Shown here piece after piece: positions 37,042 through 49,477 of a stretch of DNA of 64,000 nucleotides (its first letter is position 1; each line of letters opens with the position of its first letter). The notes under the pieces are model-generated. The model was not told the origin of the DNA and ran no database searches. It saw nothing but the letters and a program-made list of their open reading frames with translations. The stretch spans positions 115,570 to 179,569 of the forward strand of contig NZ_JSYZ01000006.1 in the NCBI RefSeq assembly GCF_001293465.1. Reading direction: 5' to 3'. Position numbers and translations under genes: made by a program. This DNA is from Pseudomonas asplenii (lineage in GTDB: Bacteria; Pseudomonadota; Gammaproteobacteria; Pseudomonadales; Pseudomonadaceae).

Positions 37042-38031
37042 ATGGGTGCAGTCAAGAATCTCCTCGTCCTCTATACCGGGGGCACCATCGGCATGCTGCA
37101 GACCGCCGAAGGCCTGGCTCCGGCTGGCGGCTTCGAGGCGCGCATGCGCGAATACCTCGCCGGCTGCGCCGACGCGCCGCAGGTGCACTGGTCGCTGCAT
37201 GAGCTCAACCCGCTGATCGACAGCGCCAACATGCAACAGGCCAACTGGCTGGCGATGCGCGATGCCATCGTCGACGCCGTCGAACAGCGTGGCCATGACG
37301 GCGTGCTGGTGCTGCACGGCACCGACACCCTGGCCTACAGCGCCGCGGCCCTGTCGTTCCTGCTGCTCGGCCTGCCGGTACCGGTAGTGCTGACCGGCTC
37401 CATGCTGCCGGCCGGTGCGCCGGACAGCGATGCCTGGGACAACCTGCTCGGTGCCCTGAAGCACTTCGAGCACGGCCTGGCAAACGGTGTGCAACTGTTC
37501 TTCCACGGCCAGTTGCTGCACGGCTGCCGTGCCTCGAAACTGCGCAGCGAAGCGTTCGACGCTTTCACCGCGCCATCCCGTCATCGCGAAGGCGAGCGGG
37601 CGGCGGCAGTCCCGGATCGGCTGGACTACCGCCAGCCACGGGTCCCGGTCAACCTGGCCGTGCTGCCGGTGTACCCCGGCCTGCAGGCCGCCCATCTGCG
37701 CGGTCTGTTCGACAGCGGCATCCAGGGCCTGGTGCTGGAATGCTACGGCAGCGGTACCGGCCCGTCCGATGACCAGGCACTGCTCGACGTGCTGCATGAG
37801 GCCCGCCAGCGTGGCGTGATGATCGTTGCCATCAGCCAATGCCCGGAAGGTTCGGTGGTGTTCGACACCTACGCCGCTGGCAGCCGCCTGCGCGATACCG
37901 GCCTGGTCAGCGGCGGCGGCATGACCCGCGAAGCCGCGCTGGGCAAGTTGTTCGCATTGCTCGGTGCGGGGCTGGATGTGCAGGCGGCGCAGCAGTGGTT
38001 TGCTCTGGACCTGTGCGGGGAGCGCGCGTAA
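37042..38031 (+). CDS. ansA: Type I (cytoplasmic) L-asparaginase
   Basis: A 329-residue amidohydrolase converting asparagine to aspartate and ammonia. The catalytic threonines are seen in YTGGTIGM (near residues 11-18) and HGTDTLAYSA (about 93-102), with GSGTGP and the C-terminal SGGGMTREAALGKL segment. No signal peptide, so it is the low-affinity cytoplasmic type. It follows the AGCS symporter with a terminator between, so co-expression is not assured. Confidence 0.93.
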   Translation: MGAVKNLLVLYTGGTIGMLQTAEGLAPAGGFEARMREYLAGCADAPQVHWSLHELNPLIDSANMQQANWLAMRDAIVDAVEQRGHDGVLVLHGTDTLAYSAAALSFLLLGLPVPVVLTGSMLPAGAPDSDAWDNLLGALKHFEHGLANGVQLFFHGQLLHGCRASKLRSEAFDAFTAPSRHREGERAAAVPDRLDYRQPRVPVNLAVLPVYPGLQAAHLRGLFDSGIQGLVLECYGSGTGPSDDQALLDVLHEARQRGVMIVAISQCPEGSVVFDTYAAGSRLRDTGLVSGGGMTREAALGKLFALLGAGLDVQAAQQWFALDLCGERA

Positions 38032-38098
38032 GCGCCGCTCTTGCGGGCCTATTCGCGGGCAACCAACCGGTAAGCCCTGCACAAGGCTCTGGTGAAAT

Positions 38099-38194
38099 TG
38101 GCGGAAGGCAGCGGGAGTCGAACCTGCCCGGGAACGGTTGCCGTCCCCAACCGGGTTTGAAGCCCGGCCGCGCCACCGGGCGCGATTGCCTTCC
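38099..38194 (-). tRNA. selC: tRNA-Sec (anticodon TCA)
   Basis: The minus strand folds into a 96-base selenocysteine tRNA including an encoded CCA end. It has an eight-pair acceptor stem (GGAAGGCA with TGCCTTCC), a G discriminator, the long variable arm, GGTTCGACTCC as T arm, and an anticodon loop CTTCAAA with TCA at 38158-38160. It begins eight bases after selB and is probably read from the same transcript. Confidence 0.97.
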
Positions 38195-38202
38195 CTGAAG
38201 CT

Positions 38203-41680
<3,478 letters not shown>

Positions 41681-41710
41681 GAAGACGACTCGATTTTCCA
41701 GTGTAGCCGC

Positions 41711-42637
41711 TCACCCTCCCCCAGGCGCCAGCATCAGGTTCGGGGCCAATCGGTGGAAACCCTCCTCGTCCAGCCGAATGTCCAGGGCCAGGCTTGCCAG
41801 GTCATCCGCCAGCGGCTCGGCGGCGGCGTCGTTCTCCAGGTAGTTCTGCTTGAGATAGCCCTGGCAGCCCGGACAACATTCCGCCCGCAACGGCGCCTTG
41901 CCAGGCGCATGCCGATCGTCTTCGAGGTTGGTGTAGCGCAGGTCCTTGCTCGACTCGCAGTACACGCACTTGACCCGCACCACATGCCATTCGCAGGCGC
42001 ACAGCGAGCAGGCCAGGTAACGCAGGCCATTGTGCTTGCCACGGTTGCGCACCACCCCGGCCATGGCCGGCGAACCGCAGGCCGGGCACTGGGCCAGGCT
42101 GCCGGCGGGCTTGAGCTCCTGGCTGGGCAAGGCCAGCAACCAACTGGCCCAGGCCGCCTGCAACGCGGCGCCGAGGAATGGCACCAGGGCCGCCGGCACC
42201 GCGTCGTATTGACCGCCGAGCAGGGCGATGCCCCAGCCCTTGCGCTGGTTGTCGTCACTGCCACGCAAACTGTCCAACGCCTCGGCCAAGGCCCCCGTCA
42301 CCGGTGAATCGAGGCCATCGAGCAACGCCTGCAACCAGGCCAGCCAGGGGCCTTCACGCACCAGACTGTCCGCCGCCAGAGGGGGGAGACCATGGCTGAT
42401 GCACAGCCGCTGGCGTTCCTCGGCCACCGGCAAACCGCCAGGTGGATTGTCGATCAGTTGCTGCTGGACCCGGCACAACTGGGCGACCAAGTGCAGGTAG
42501 TCACCCAGGGCATGCCCCTCGGCGAGTTGTTCCAGGCGCGCGGCACGCAGTTCGAATAGGTTGGCCGGCGGCAGATGCAGGAACGGCGGCGCCACCGCCG
42601 ACGCTTCGATCTGCCCGGGTTCGAGAAGGGTGCTCAA
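41711..42637 (-). CDS. fdhE: Formate dehydrogenase accessory protein FdhE
   Basis: A 308-residue cytoplasmic protein needed for assembly of respiratory formate dehydrogenases. Four CxxC motifs are visible in the second half: CPAC, CSLC, CVYC and CPGC, which bind iron in the E. coli protein. It is located between the fdn structural genes and the selenium genes, five bases after fdnI. Confidence 0.95.
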   Translation of the reverse strand: MSTLLEPGQIEASAVAPPFLHLPPANLFELRAARLEQLAEGHALGDYLHLVAQLCRVQQQLIDNPPGGLPVAEERQRLCISHGLPPLAADSLVREGPWLAWLQALLDGLDSPVTGALAEALDSLRGSDDNQRKGWGIALLGGQYDAVPAALVPFLGAALQAAWASWLLALPSQELKPAGSLAQCPACGSPAMAGVVRNRGKHNGLRYLACSLCACEWHVVRVKCVYCESSKDLRYTNLEDDRHAPGKAPLRAECCPGCQGYLKQNYLENDAAAEPLADDLASLALDIRLDEEGFHRLAPNLMLAPGGG

Positions 42638-42641
42638 ACGT

Positions 42642-43298
42642 TCATCCTTGTTTTCCGCCGTGGTCGTGAGGGTTCTTGTCGCCGGTCACCTCGCGATACC
42701 ACAGTTCATGGTGCTTGCGTGCCCAGGCCCGGCTGACCCAGCCATGCAGCATGGCGCCGATGGAGCCCTTGATCCAGATGCCGGCGTAGATGTGCACGAT
42801 GATGCTGAGGATCAGCACGAACGCCGCCAGGGCATGGAGCAAGGCGCTCAAGCGGATCGCGCCGATGTCGAAGTAGTGACTGAAGTACGCCCGCCAGATC
42901 ACCACGCCGCTGACCAGCAGCACCAGCATGCACGCCAGCAGGGTCCAGAACAACAGCTTCTGCCCGGCGTTGTACTTGCCGATCGGCGGTACGCCCTCTT
43001 CCTGGTTGCGCATCACCCGGTCGACCCGGCGCAACCACAGGCGGTCGTTGGCGGTGATGAAGTTGGCGCGCCAGAAACGCAGCACCAGGCCGAGGAAGAA
43101 CACGAACATCGCCACGCCGATGAATGGGTGCAGGATCCGCGTCCACGGGCCGCCACCGAGCAGGTTGCTCAGCCAGAACAGCGCCGGATGGAACAGCGCC
43201 AGCCCCGACAACCCGGCCAGCACGAACAGGATCGCAACGATCCAGTGGTTGCTGCGCTCGTTGGCGTTGTAGCGCAGGATAGGCTTGTTGTCCTTCAT
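42642..43298 (-). CDS. fdnI: Formate dehydrogenase-N gamma subunit (cytochrome b556)
   Basis: A 218-residue membrane protein with four hydrophobic segments. It holds haem b and passes electrons from the beta subunit to quinone. The N-terminal [17 protein letters not shown] has a conserved histidine, and other histidines lie in HPFIGVAMF and [10 protein letters not shown]. The start overlaps the fdnH stop. The symbol fdoI would serve equally; the paralogue cannot be told apart from sequence alone. Confidence 0.93.
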   Translation of the reverse strand: MKDNKPILRYNANERSNHWIVAILFVLAGLSGLALFHPALFWLSNLLGGGPWTRILHPFIGVAMFVFFLGLVLRFWRANFITANDRLWLRRVDRVMRNQEEGVPPIGKYNAGQKLLFWTLLACMLVLLVSGVVIWRAYFSHYFDIGAIRLSALLHALAAFVLILSIIVHIYAGIWIKGSIGAMLHGWVSRAWARKHHELWYREVTGDKNPHDHGGKQG

Positions 43299-44245
43299 GG
43301 CCGCTGCTCCCCTTGCCCACCGGGACGGTTCGGATCATAGACATGCACCGAAGGGTCCACCTGATGAACGCTGCCGTCGGGTGGTGTCGGATGTTCCTCT
43401 TCCTCGACCCGCTGTGGCCCGACCCGCACATAGTGGAAGAACCCGGCCAGCACCGCCGCGCCCATCGCCAGCAGCGCCAGCGGCTTGGTCACGCCCTTCC
43501 ACAACCCCACCAGCGGGCTGATCACCGGCTGCTCCGGCAAGCCGGCGTACAGCTTCGGCGTGTCGGCATGGTGCAGCACGTACATCACGTGGGTGCCGCC
43601 AACGCCATCCGGGTCGTACAGCCCGGCCTTGTCGTAGCCGCGGGACTTGAGGTCGACGATGCGCTCGGCGGCATGCTCCTTCATCTCGTCCTTGCTGCCG
43701 AAGACGATCGCCCCGGTCGGGCAGGTCTTCACGCAGGCCGGCTCCAGGCCGACGGTCACGCGGTCGGAGCACAGGGTGCACTTGTAGGCCTTGTGGTCCT
43801 TCTGTGAGATCCGCGGGATGTTGAACGGGCAGCCGGTGATGCAGTAGCCGCAGCCGATGCAGTGGTCCTGGTTGAAGTCGACGATGCCGTTGGCGTGCTT
43901 GATGATCGCTCCCGGGCTCGGGCAGGCCTTCAGGCAACCGGGCTCGGCGCAGTGCATGCAGCCGTCCTTGCGGATCAGCCACTCCAGGTTGCCGTCGTCG
44001 CGCTCGTGCTCGGTGAAGCGCATCAGGGTCCAGGTCTCGGCGGAGAGGTCCTGGGGGTTGTCGTAGGTGCCGTGGTTGTGGCCGACCTCGTCACGCAGTT
44101 CGTTCCACTCCGAGCACGCCACCTGGCAGGCCTTGCAGCCGATGCACTTGGTGGTGTCGATCAGCTTGGCGACTTCCTGCTGCTGGCGTACCGAAGGCGG
44201 CACGGTGGTCGTGGCCGAGCGGGCGATGATGTCTTGGCTGGCCAT
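43295..44245 (-). CDS. fdnH: Formate dehydrogenase-N beta subunit
   Basis: A 316-residue iron-sulfur subunit with four cysteine clusters: [35 protein letters not shown] and [20 protein letters not shown]. They conduct electrons from the molybdopterin subunit to the membrane. A C-terminal transmembrane helix (about residues 255-275) anchors it. It overlaps fdnG by one base and fdnI by four. Confidence 0.95.
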   Translation of the reverse strand: MASQDIIARSATTTVPPSVRQQQEVAKLIDTTKCIGCKACQVACSEWNELRDEVGHNHGTYDNPQDLSAETWTLMRFTEHERDDGNLEWLIRKDGCMHCAEPGCLKACPSPGAIIKHANGIVDFNQDHCIGCGYCITGCPFNIPRISQKDHKAYKCTLCSDRVTVGLEPACVKTCPTGAIVFGSKDEMKEHAAERIVDLKSRGYDKAGLYDPDGVGGTHVMYVLHHADTPKLYAGLPEQPVISPLVGLWKGVTKPLALLAMGAAVLAGFFHYVRVGPQRVEEEEHPTPPDGSVHQVDPSVHVYDPNRPGGQGEQRP

Positions 44246-47200
44246 CAGAGTTTCTCCACTTTGACGAGGAACGACTTGGACTCCGGCGTCTGGGTGTTGC
44301 CATCACCGAGGAACGGCACCAGGGTGTTGGTCAGGTAGCCATGCCGGGTGGTACCGGTGAAGCCCCAGTGCAACGGGATGCCGATCTGGTGCACAGTCTG
44401 GTTGTTGACCTGCAGCGGACGGATCCGCTTGGTCACCACCGCCACCGCGTCGATGTGTCCGCGCTTGCTCGACACCCGCACCCGATCGCCGGCCTTGATG
44501 CCCTTCTCGTTGGCCAGCACCTCGCCGATCTCGACGAACTGCTCGGGCTGGGCAATCGCGTTGAGGCGGCAATGCTTGCTCCAGAAGTGGAAGTGCTCGG
44601 TCAGCCGGTAGGTGGTCGCCGCGTAGGGATACTCCTCGTGCTTGCCGAGGGTGTCCCACACCGAATCGAAGATCCGCCCGGCCGGGTTACTGATGGCCTT
44701 CTTGTTCTGCGGGTGCAGCGGGTTGATGCCGATCGGTGTCTCGAACGGCTCGTAGTGCTCGGGGAACGGCCCCTCGGCCATCTTGTCGACGGCAAAGAAG
44801 CGCGCCACGCCTTCGGGGTTCATGATGAACGGATTCATCCCCGCTTCCGGCGGCGAGTCGGCCTTGAAGTCCGGCACGTCGGTACCGCCCCAGGCCTTGC
44901 CGTTCCACCACACCAGGCGTTTCTTCTCTGGATCCCAGGGCTTGCCCTGCGGGTCGCTGGAGGCGCGGTTGTAGAGGATGCGGCGGTTGGCCGGCCAGGC
45001 CCAGGCCCAGTTCTGCACCTGGTGCATACCGTACGGGTCGCTGTTGTCGCGCCGGGCCATCTGGTTGCCCTGTTCGGTCCAGCAACCGGCGAAGATCCAG
45101 CAGCCGGACGCGGTGCTGCCGTCGTCCTTCAACTGGGCGAAGGCCGAGAGCTGCTGGCCGGCCTTGAGCGTGACCCCGCTCGGGTCGCTCAGGTCGCTGA
45201 CCGCCCAGCCGTTCATCTCCTTGGCCAGCTCTTCGGGCGAAGGCTCCTCGGGGATCTTGTACGGCCAACTGATATTGAGCATCGGGGCCGGGTAGGCACC
45301 GCCCTCGGCCTGGTAGCGATGGCGCAGGCGCAGGAACAGCTCGCTCATGATCTGCACGTCGGTACGGGTTTCGCCCGGGCCGTCGGCGCCCTTCCAGTGC
45401 CACTGCAGCCAGCGGCTGCTGTTGACCAGCGAGCCATCCTCCTCGGCGAAGCAGGTGGTGGGCAGGCGGATCACCTCGGTCTGGATGTTGGCCGTGTCGA
45501 CGTCGTTGAACGGCCCGGCGTTGCGCCAGAACTCCGAGGTCTCGGTGGCCAGCGGGTCCATGATCACCAGCCACTTGAGCTTGCCGAGCGCGGCGGTGAC
45601 GCGGTTCTTGTCCGGCAGCGCGGCGATCGGGTTGAAGCCCTGGCACATGTAGCCGTTGACCTTGCCCTGGCCCATCATCTCGAACATGCGCAGCACGTCG
45701 TAGGCCGGCACATCGAGCTTGGGCAACCAGTCGTAGCCCCAGTTGTTGGCTGCGGTGGCGTTGGCGCCATACCAGGCCTTCATCAGGCTGACGTGGAACT
45801 TGCCGTAGTTCTGCCAGTAGGACAACTGCCCCGGCCGCAGCGGCTTGGGCGCACGCTTGTCGATGAAGGCGGCGTAGTCCTGCTCGGCATCGCCGGCCAG
45901 GGTCAGGTAGCCCGGCAGCGAGTTGGACAAAAGGCCCAGGTCGGTCAGGCCCTGGATGTTGGAGTGACCGCGCAGGGCGTTGACCCCGCCACCCGGCATG
46001 CCGACGTTGCCCAGCAGCAGTTGCACCATCGCCGCGCTTCGGATGATCTGCGCGCCGATCGAGTGCTGGGTCCAGCCCAGGGCATAGAGGATGGTCATGG
46101 TTTTGCCCGGTGCCGAGCAGGTGGCGATCTCTTCCCAGATCGTCATCATCCGGTCCTGGGGCATGCCACAGGTCATGCTCGCCACTTCCGGCGTGTAGCG
46201 GCTGTAGTGCTGCTTCATCAACTGGTAGACGCAACGCGGGTGCTGCAGGGTCGGGTCGACCTTGGCGAAACCGTCCTCGCCGAGCTCGTAGCCCCAGCCG
46301 GACTTGTCGACATAGGTGCGCTTGGCCGCGTCATAGCCGCTGAACAGGCCATCCTCGAAGCCATAGCCGGCCTTGACGATGAACGACACGTCGGTGTAGT
46401 TGCGCACGTATTCGTGCTGGATCCTGTCGTTGCTCAGCAGATAGTTGATCAGCCCGCCCATGAAGGCGATGTCGCTACCGGTGCGGATCGGCGCATAGTA
46501 GTCTGCCACCGAGGCGGTACGGGTGAACCGCGGGTCGACCACGATCAGCCGCGCCTGGTTGTGCGCCTTGGCTTCGGTCACCCACTTGAAGCCGCACGGA
46601 TGCGCTTCAGCGGCGTTGCCGCCCATCACCAGGACCAGGTTCGCGTTGGCGATGTCAGACCAGTGATTGGTCATGGCGCCACGGCCGTACGTCGGGGCAA
46701 GACTTGCCACCGTCGGACCGTGTCAGACACGCGCCTGGTTATCGAACCCCAGCATGCCGAGCGAACGGATCACCTTGTGCGTCAGGTAGCCGGCTTCGCT
46801 GGAAGCGGCGGACGCGGCAAGGAACCCCGTGGTGAGCCAGCGGTTGACCGTCTGGCCCTGGGCATTCTTTTCGATGAAGTTGGCGTCGCGGTCCTGCTTC
46901 ATCAGTTCGGCGACGCGATCGAGCGCCTCGTCCCAACTGATGCGGGTCCACTCCTTGCTGCCGGGCTTGCGTACCTCGGGGTACAGCAGCCGGCTCGGGC
47001 TGTGGATGAAGTCCAGCAGGCCGGCGCCTTTCGGGCAGAGGGTGCCGCGATTGACCGGATGGTCCGCATCGCCCTCGATATGGATGATGTTCTGCTTGAC
47101 GTTCTTGCCCGCGTCGCCCTGGCTGTACAGGATCAGGCCGCAGCCGACCGAGCAGTAGGGACAGGTGTTGCGGGTTTCCTTGGTATGCGCCAGCTTGAAA

Positions 47201-47313
47201 TGGCGCACCTGCTCGGCGAACGCCGGCGTCGGGGCCATGCCCAACGCTGCAAGGCTCGAGCCTCCAAGGCCGACAGCGGCGACCTTGAAGAACTGCCGAC
47301 GGTTGAGGTCCAT
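44245..47313 (-). CDS. fdnG: Formate dehydrogenase-N alpha subunit, selenoprotein
   Basis: A 1,022-residue molybdopterin and iron-sulfur enzyme oxidising formate to CO2 in the periplasm. A twin-arginine signal (NRRQFFK near residues 4-10) directs folded export. CPYCSVGCG and GTLCPKGAG hold the [4Fe-4S] cluster. The reading frame contains an in-frame TGA at 46725-46723, codon 197, in the context ARV-U-HGPTVA, exactly the selenocysteine position of E. coli FdnG and FdoG. Without this reading the gene would look split into two. A bSECIS-like hairpin follows the codon. AGGAG seven bases before the ATG at 47313 supports the start. The full selenium machinery lies downstream in the same direction. 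Confidence 0.97.
46687..46725 (-). promoter_or_regulatory. bSECIS element next to the UGA-Sec codon of fdnG
   Basis: Directly after TGA the minus strand forms a hairpin whose apex reads GGCAAGTCTTGCC (46708-46696), with the same GCAAGUCUUGC apex as known E. coli fdnG SECIS RNA. SelB recognises this apical loop. Confidence 0.88.
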
Positions 47314-47439
47314 CGTGCACTCCTGATCAGGTGGGGGCGCACGGGACATGGCCGGCGCCTCTTGGCAATCACGGTGGAGGCAAATACTGCCTGCCAATAG
47401 GTAACTCTAGCCAAGATTCCTGAACGTGCGATGACATGG

Positions 47440-47460
47440 GTCAAGACGCCGACAGTTGAC
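47440..47460. promoter_or_regulatory. Inverted GTCAA/TTGAC repeat upstream of fdnG
   Basis: GTCAA (47440-47444) and TTGAC (47456-47460) face outward across 11 bases. On the minus strand TTGACC (47444-47439) also resembles a -35 box, though the -10 at 17 bases is weak. It could be an operator or part of the fdn promoter; neither is proven. Confidence 0.35.
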
Positions 47461-47517
47461 GCGGGGTAATGAGGAAGATTTGCCGAAGTCGCGTGTCCGG
47501 CAACCGGACGTTGGCAA

Positions 47518-47871
47518 TCAACCACCGATCCAACTGAAGAGCGGCGAATCCGCGCCACTCTCGACCCGGACCTCGCTGCTATGGCGCAACCGCACCAGCA
47601 GACGCTTGCCCGCTGCCGTGCTGCCGGTCAGCGCCTCCAACTGCTCCAGCAGTTCCGGCCCGCTCAGCTGTCCGGCCTGGCGCAACAGCTCCCGGGCCAG
47701 TTGCCATTGGGTGTCGTCCTGGCTCGCCGGTTTGCTCACCACTGCGGCGGCGGGCGCCTGCTGCGGCGTCACGCCCTGCAACTGCGCGCCCAGACGGGCC
47801 CACTCGTTGTCGTCCAGCTCCAGCGTCAAATCCACCGACCACTGGCCGACGGTCCCACGAATCCTCACCAT
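47518..47871 (-). CDS. Hypothetical protein, upstream of fdnG
   Basis: A 117-residue cytoplasmic-looking protein with no signal peptide or membrane segment. It starts VRIRGTVGQWSVDLTLELDD, has a Gln/Ala-rich linker and a C-terminal ARELLRQAGQLSGPELLEQL helix. I do not recognise a family. GAGGA eight bases before the ATG at 47871 supports this start; an ATG at 47889 is the alternative. It is divergent from the zrgA-like gene and shares that promoter region. Confidence 0.6.
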   Translation of the reverse strand: MVRIRGTVGQWSVDLTLELDDNEWARLGAQLQGVTPQQAPAAAVVSKPASQDDTQWQLARELLRQAGQLSGPELLEQLEALTGSTAAGKRLLVRLRHSSEVRVESGADSPLFSWIGG

Positions 47872-47966
47872 GCATCGGTCCTCGTTCATCTTTGTGCCAC
47901 AGGCAGGGCTGCATGCTCCCATGCGTCAGCAGGATAGCCAAGCGGGTGGCCGAAACAGCCAGAAAC

Positions 47967-47984
47967 GTTATAAGATCACATAAC
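47967..47984. promoter_or_regulatory. Candidate Zur box upstream of zrgA
   Basis: GTTATAAGATCACATAAC carries the inverted halves GTTAT and ATAAC typical of zinc-uptake-regulator sites in Pseudomonas. It lies 33 bases before the zrgA start, a good repression position. The zinc-related gene content supports the reading; binding has not been shown. Confidence 0.6.
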
Positions 47985-48016
47985 AAAATCCCCTTCGCCG
48001 TTTCCGGAGAAACGCC

Positions 48017-48613
48017 ATGCGCCGCCTGCTTCTCGCCCTGCCTTTCGCCCTGTTGCCCCTGGTCGCCGCCCAGGCCCATGAAAAAGAACATGGCAGCCTC
48101 GGTGCCCATGAACACGGCGTAGGCCGCCTGAATGCGGTGCTGGATGCGCAGACCCTGGAACTGGAACTGCAAAGCCCGGCGATGAACCTGGTGGGCTTCG
48201 AGCACGCGGCCACCAGCGATGCCGACAAGGCCAAGGTCGCCGCCGTGCGTGCGCTGCTGGACAAGCCGCTGGAACTGTTCAACCTGCCCAAGGGTGCCGG
48301 TTGCGTGGTCGCCAACCAGGAGCTGGAGAGCCCGCTGTTCGGTGACCCGGCGCCGGAAGATGCCGACCACGACGACGATGATGACGACGACCACGCCCAG
48401 GCGGGCGGCGAGCACGAGCACCATCACGACCACAGCGAAATCCACGCGCACTACCAGTTCACCTGCAGCACGCCGACTGCGCTCAAGCAGCTCGACCTGA
48501 GCCAGGTCTTCAAGACGTTCCCCGCCACCCAGAAAATCCAGGTACAACTGATCTCGCCAAGCGGCCAGCAGGGTGTCGATGCGACGCCGAAGGCCGCTAC
48601 CCTGAAATTCTGA
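48017..48613 (+). CDS. zrgA: ZrgA-like periplasmic zinc-binding protein (DUF2796)
   Basis: A 198-residue secreted protein with a signal peptide (about residues 1-20, ending AQA). The mature part begins with HEKEHGSLGAHEHG, and a middle loop around residues 115-142 contains a run of aspartates and histidines that looks like a metal sponge. The family includes Vibrio cholerae ZrgA, of the ZrgABCDE zinc uptake system. The genes after it (ATPase, permease, DUF3299) match that set. A Zur-like box precedes it. Confidence 0.85.
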   Translation: MRRLLLALPFALLPLVAAQAHEKEHGSLGAHEHGVGRLNAVLDAQTLELELQSPAMNLVGFEHAATSDADKAKVAAVRALLDKPLELFNLPKGAGCVVANQELESPLFGDPAPEDADHDDDDDDDHAQAGGEHEHHHDHSEIHAHYQFTCSTPTALKQLDLSQVFKTFPATQKIQVQLISPSGQQGVDATPKAATLKF

Positions 48614-48626
48614 TCCAATGCCCATG

Positions 48627-48737
48627 GTAGGAGCCGGCTTGCTGGCCATAGCGATGCCACTGGCGCCACCGACTCATTCTCGGATGGCCGCCTGGGGTGG
48701 ATCGTCGGAGAGCCGCCGGCAGCACGCCGGCTCCTAC
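48627..48737. repeat. Long inverted repeat between zrgA and the ABC genes
   Basis: GTAGGAGCCGGC (48627-48638) and GCCGGCTCCTAC (48726-48737) are perfect reverse complements 87 bases apart. This is a REP doublet and could form a stem between the two parts of the zinc cluster. Confidence 0.85.
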
Positions 48738-48765
48738 AAGGCCTATCACCTGTGAAGCGGTTTCC

Positions 48766-49476
48766 ATGACCCAAGCACTTATCGAACTGTCCGACCTGGG
48801 CTTCAACTGGCCCGGGCATCCGCAGTTGCTGGATATCCCGACGTTCCGCCTGGAACGCGGCGAAACCCTGTTTCTCAAGGGCCCCAGCGGCAGTGGCAAG
48901 ACCACCCTGCTCGGCCTGCTCGGCGGTGTGCAGAAACCCAGCCGCGGCAGCATCCGCCTGCTCGGCCAGGAACTGACCGAACTGGGCGCCGGTGCCCGCG
49001 ACCGTTTTCGCGTCGATCACACCGGCTACATCTTCCAGCAGTTCAACCTGCTGCCGTTTCTCTCGGTGCGCGAGAACGTCGAGCTGCCCTGTCACTTCTC
49101 CAGGTTGCGCGCCAGCCGCGCCGCGCAGCGCCACGGCAGTGTCGACCAGGCCGCCGCGACCCTGCTCGCCCACCTGGGCCTCAAGGATCCGGCGCTGCTG
49201 GAACGCCGTGCCGACTCGCTGTCGATCGGCCAGCAGCAACGGGTCGCCGCCGCCCGCGCACTGATCGGCCAACCGGAACTGGTGATCGCCGACGAGCCGA
49301 CCTCGGCCCTCGACTACGATGCCCGCGAAGCCTTCCTCCAACTGCTGTTCGCCGAATGCCGCGAGGCCGGCTCCAGCCTGCTGTTCGTCAGCCATGACCA
49401 GAGCCTGGCAGCGCTGTTCGACCGCCACCTGTCCCTGGCCGAACTCAATCGCGCGGCCGCGCCCGCGGAGGTTTGA
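48766..49476 (+). CDS. ABC transporter ATPase, LolD/MacB-like
   Basis: A 236-residue ATPase with Walker A GPSGSGKT, Q-loop TGYIFQQFNLL, signature SIGQQQRVAAARAL and Walker B VIADEPTS. It should power the FtsX-type permease encoded one base further on. By neighbourhood it belongs to the zrg-type zinc system, in which an ATPase and a permease accompany ZrgA. Such pairs are often mechanotransmission rather than classical uptake systems, so the transported cargo is uncertain. Confidence 0.88.
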   Translation: MTQALIELSDLGFNWPGHPQLLDIPTFRLERGETLFLKGPSGSGKTTLLGLLGGVQKPSRGSIRLLGQELTELGAGARDRFRVDHTGYIFQQFNLLPFLSVRENVELPCHFSRLRASRAAQRHGSVDQAAATLLAHLGLKDPALLERRADSLSIGQQQRVAAARALIGQPELVIADEPTSALDYDAREAFLQLLFAECREAGSSLLFVSHDQSLAALFDRHLSLAELNRAAAPAEV

Positions 49477-49477
49477 G

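Noticed and set aside
46711..46735. Stop codon splitting the formate dehydrogenase alpha gene, as in a pseudogene
   Set aside because: The TGA aligns with the selenocysteine of known enzymes, a bSECIS hairpin follows, and the Sec genes are adjacent.
48361..48440. Asp/His-rich tract as a simple sequence repeat array
   Set aside because: It is in frame within zrgA and matches the metal-binding loop of the family.
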